Assembly (NCBI GenBank): GCA_018816815.1
Contig: JAHIVD010000080.1
Location: 1-6,314, forward strand
DNA from: Patescibacteria group bacterium
Lineage (GTDB): Bacteria; Patescibacteriota; Microgenomatia; Daviesbacterales; UBA10151
Length of the DNA stretch: 6,314 nt
Direction of reading: 5' to 3'
Both the position numbers and the translations under genes were made by a program. How positions within the stretch are numbered: the stretch's first letter is position 1; each line of letters begins with the position of its first letter. Under the pieces are notes generated by a model. That model was not told where the DNA came from, did not search any database, and saw only the letters and a list, made by a program, of their open reading frames with translations. Positions 5,619 through 6,314 of the stretch are shown here, piece after piece.

Positions 5619-5786
5619 ATGAATCAATTAAGGTTACAAAATCATACTCAAACTCAGGTTAAGAAAGTAGGCAGAAAAGTCAGACTGCCAATGTCAACTT
5701 TATCCATAGAAGACCGTTTAAACTCCATTGCCGATATCATAATTGAAAGAATTCTAGAAGAAAGAAATAAAGCTTCAGCAGCATGA
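5619..5786 (+). CDS. small basic protein, 55 residues, first gene of the recombinase unit
   Basis: I do not recognise a named family. The product begins MNQLRLQNHTQTQVKKVGRK, and its first half is rich in lysine and arginine (K15, K16, R19, K20, R22). Its second half, STLSIEDRLNSIADIIIERI and onward (about 26-50), should form one amphipathic helix able to dimerise. The gene lies about 35 bases after the predicted transcription start, and its TGA overlaps the recombinase ATG in an ATGA junction, so the two are translated in coupled fashion. The ribosome binding site is poor (a GAGG about 17 bases upstream). A small DNA-binding partner made with a serine recombinase could be a regulator of the palindromic operator or a factor that sets the direction of recombination. 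Both are inference from context and charge. Confidence 0.68.
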   Translation: MNQLRLQNHTQTQVKKVGRKVRLPMSTLSIEDRLNSIADIIIERILEERNKASAA

Positions 5787-6314
5787 ATGAACAATTTAAT
5801 ATGGAAAATGCAGTAGCAGCCATTAGAGTATCCTCTACCAAACAGGGTTTGCAGGGTGATTCCCCCCCAAGCTCAAAAAGAACAGATAGAACAATTTGCT
5901 AAAGCTCATAATATCAATGTAAAAAAGTTTTTCATCTTCATGGAATCTGCTTCAAAAGAGGAGCAGCCGGTACAGGAAGCAATAGATTATTGCAAAAGTC
6001 CCAAAAACAATATCCAACTTTTTGTCATTAAATCTATAGATAGATTTACCAGAGGCGGTTCTTACTTTTACGATCATATGAAAATGCAGCTTGTTAAATA
6101 CGGGGTAAGGCTCATTGATATCTATGGCATTATTGGAAATCAGGAAGTAAATACCCTTGAGCATTTGGGTATTCGGTTTGATTGGAGTGTTTATTCTCCA
6201 ACGAAAAAAAGCGAGATTCTGGAAGCAGAACGGGCAAAAGATGAGATTAGAGACATTTTAAGCAGGATGATCGGCGCTGAAATCCGTTATGTCAGAATGG
6301 GTTATAGAGTGAGC
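5783..6314 (+). CDS. large serine recombinase, frameshifted near the N-terminus and cut by the window end
   Basis: From ATG 5783 the frame encodes AVAAIRVSSTKQGLQGDSP, the serine recombinase start, with conserved R15 and likely nucleophile S17. It then runs out of frame and stops at TAA 5900-5902 after 39 codons. Removing one C from the seven-C run at 5862-5868 restores 177 residues open to the window end. The joined protein continues QAQKEQIEQFAKAHN, then IKSIDRFTRGG (82-92) with the conserved D86, R87 and R90 of the resolvase active site, and a long helix (EILEAERAKDEIRDILSRM) leading to GYRVS, where the large-serine-recombinase DNA-binding region begins. The family cuts and rejoins DNA at attachment sites to integrate or excise elements. 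With no Shine-Dalgarno site, it is probably translated by coupling to the overlapping 55-residue gene. The break may be a sequencing error, a real mutation or programmed frameshifting. Without repair, only a fragment from ATG 5940, lacking the nucleophile, would be made. Confidence 0.85.
5862..5868 (+). other. seven-C run at the recombinase frameshift
   Basis: Seven C follow GATT where six would keep the recombinase frame (GAT TCC CCC CAA GCT, giving D-S-P-Q-A). The zero frame here reads TCC CCC CCA AGC. The run is both a typical place for a miscalled length and a CCC-C sequence on which a proline tRNA can slip +1. Confidence 0.85.

Noticed and set aside
5952..6164. Minus-strand 70-codon frame inside the recombinase
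   Set aside because: It is antisense to a continuous, motif-bearing recombinase reading frame and has no recognisable features.
1..6314. CRISPR array, rRNA or complete insertion sequence
   Set aside because: I saw no regularly spaced repeats, no rRNA-like conserved blocks, and no transposase with terminal inverted repeats.

Overview
The window is A+T-rich accessory DNA from a bacterium that ends genes with TAA, TAG and TGA. TGA ends two of the genes here, so this is not one of the lineages that reassigned TGA. The mix of protein families (a DUF2958 protein, a replication-relaxation family protein, a VirD4/TraG-like ATPase, a Fic protein and a large serine recombinase) is what I would expect of an integrated or plasmid-like mobile element. 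The style of the ATPase and recombinase resembles genes of Candidatus Patescibacteria (CPR, Microgenomates-like). That placement is inference from memory of the families, not a database result.

Layout. (1) Bases 1-222 hold no gene but contain a dense run of hairpins (63-177) just upstream of a DUF2958 gene (223-531, plus). A hairpin spacer and an unrecognised 55-residue gene (605-772, plus) follow. (2) Converging on these from the other strand is a transfer/replication block read right to left: a VirD4/TraG-like DNA-translocating ATPase (4287 to 1720), then a replication-relaxation family winged-helix protein (1566 to 790). (3) Upstream of the ATPase on the same strand is a Fic-domain protein (5467 to 4391) with its own near-consensus promoter. 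It sits between two copies of an imperfect 22-base direct repeat (20 of 22 identical). (4) A 151-base intergenic region (5468-5618) carries back-to-back consensus promoters, a perfect 24-base palindrome over one -10 box, and an 11-base inverted repeat 83 bases across. It drives Fic leftward and, rightward, a 55-residue protein (5619-5786). That gene overlaps by 4 bases a serine recombinase (5783 to beyond the window end). (5) The recombinase frame is broken by one extra C in a run of seven C at 5862-5868. Its catalytic domain is otherwise intact across the break.

How it may work together (inference): the recombinase with its small overlapping partner would integrate or excise the element, with the palindrome-rich region serving as operator and perhaps attachment site. 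The membrane-anchored ATPase and the winged-helix protein would handle DNA transfer or plasmid-type replication. The Fic protein looks like an inserted cargo, regulator or toxin gene. No canonical relaxase, origin-binding Rep protein, tRNA, rRNA or CRISPR array was seen.
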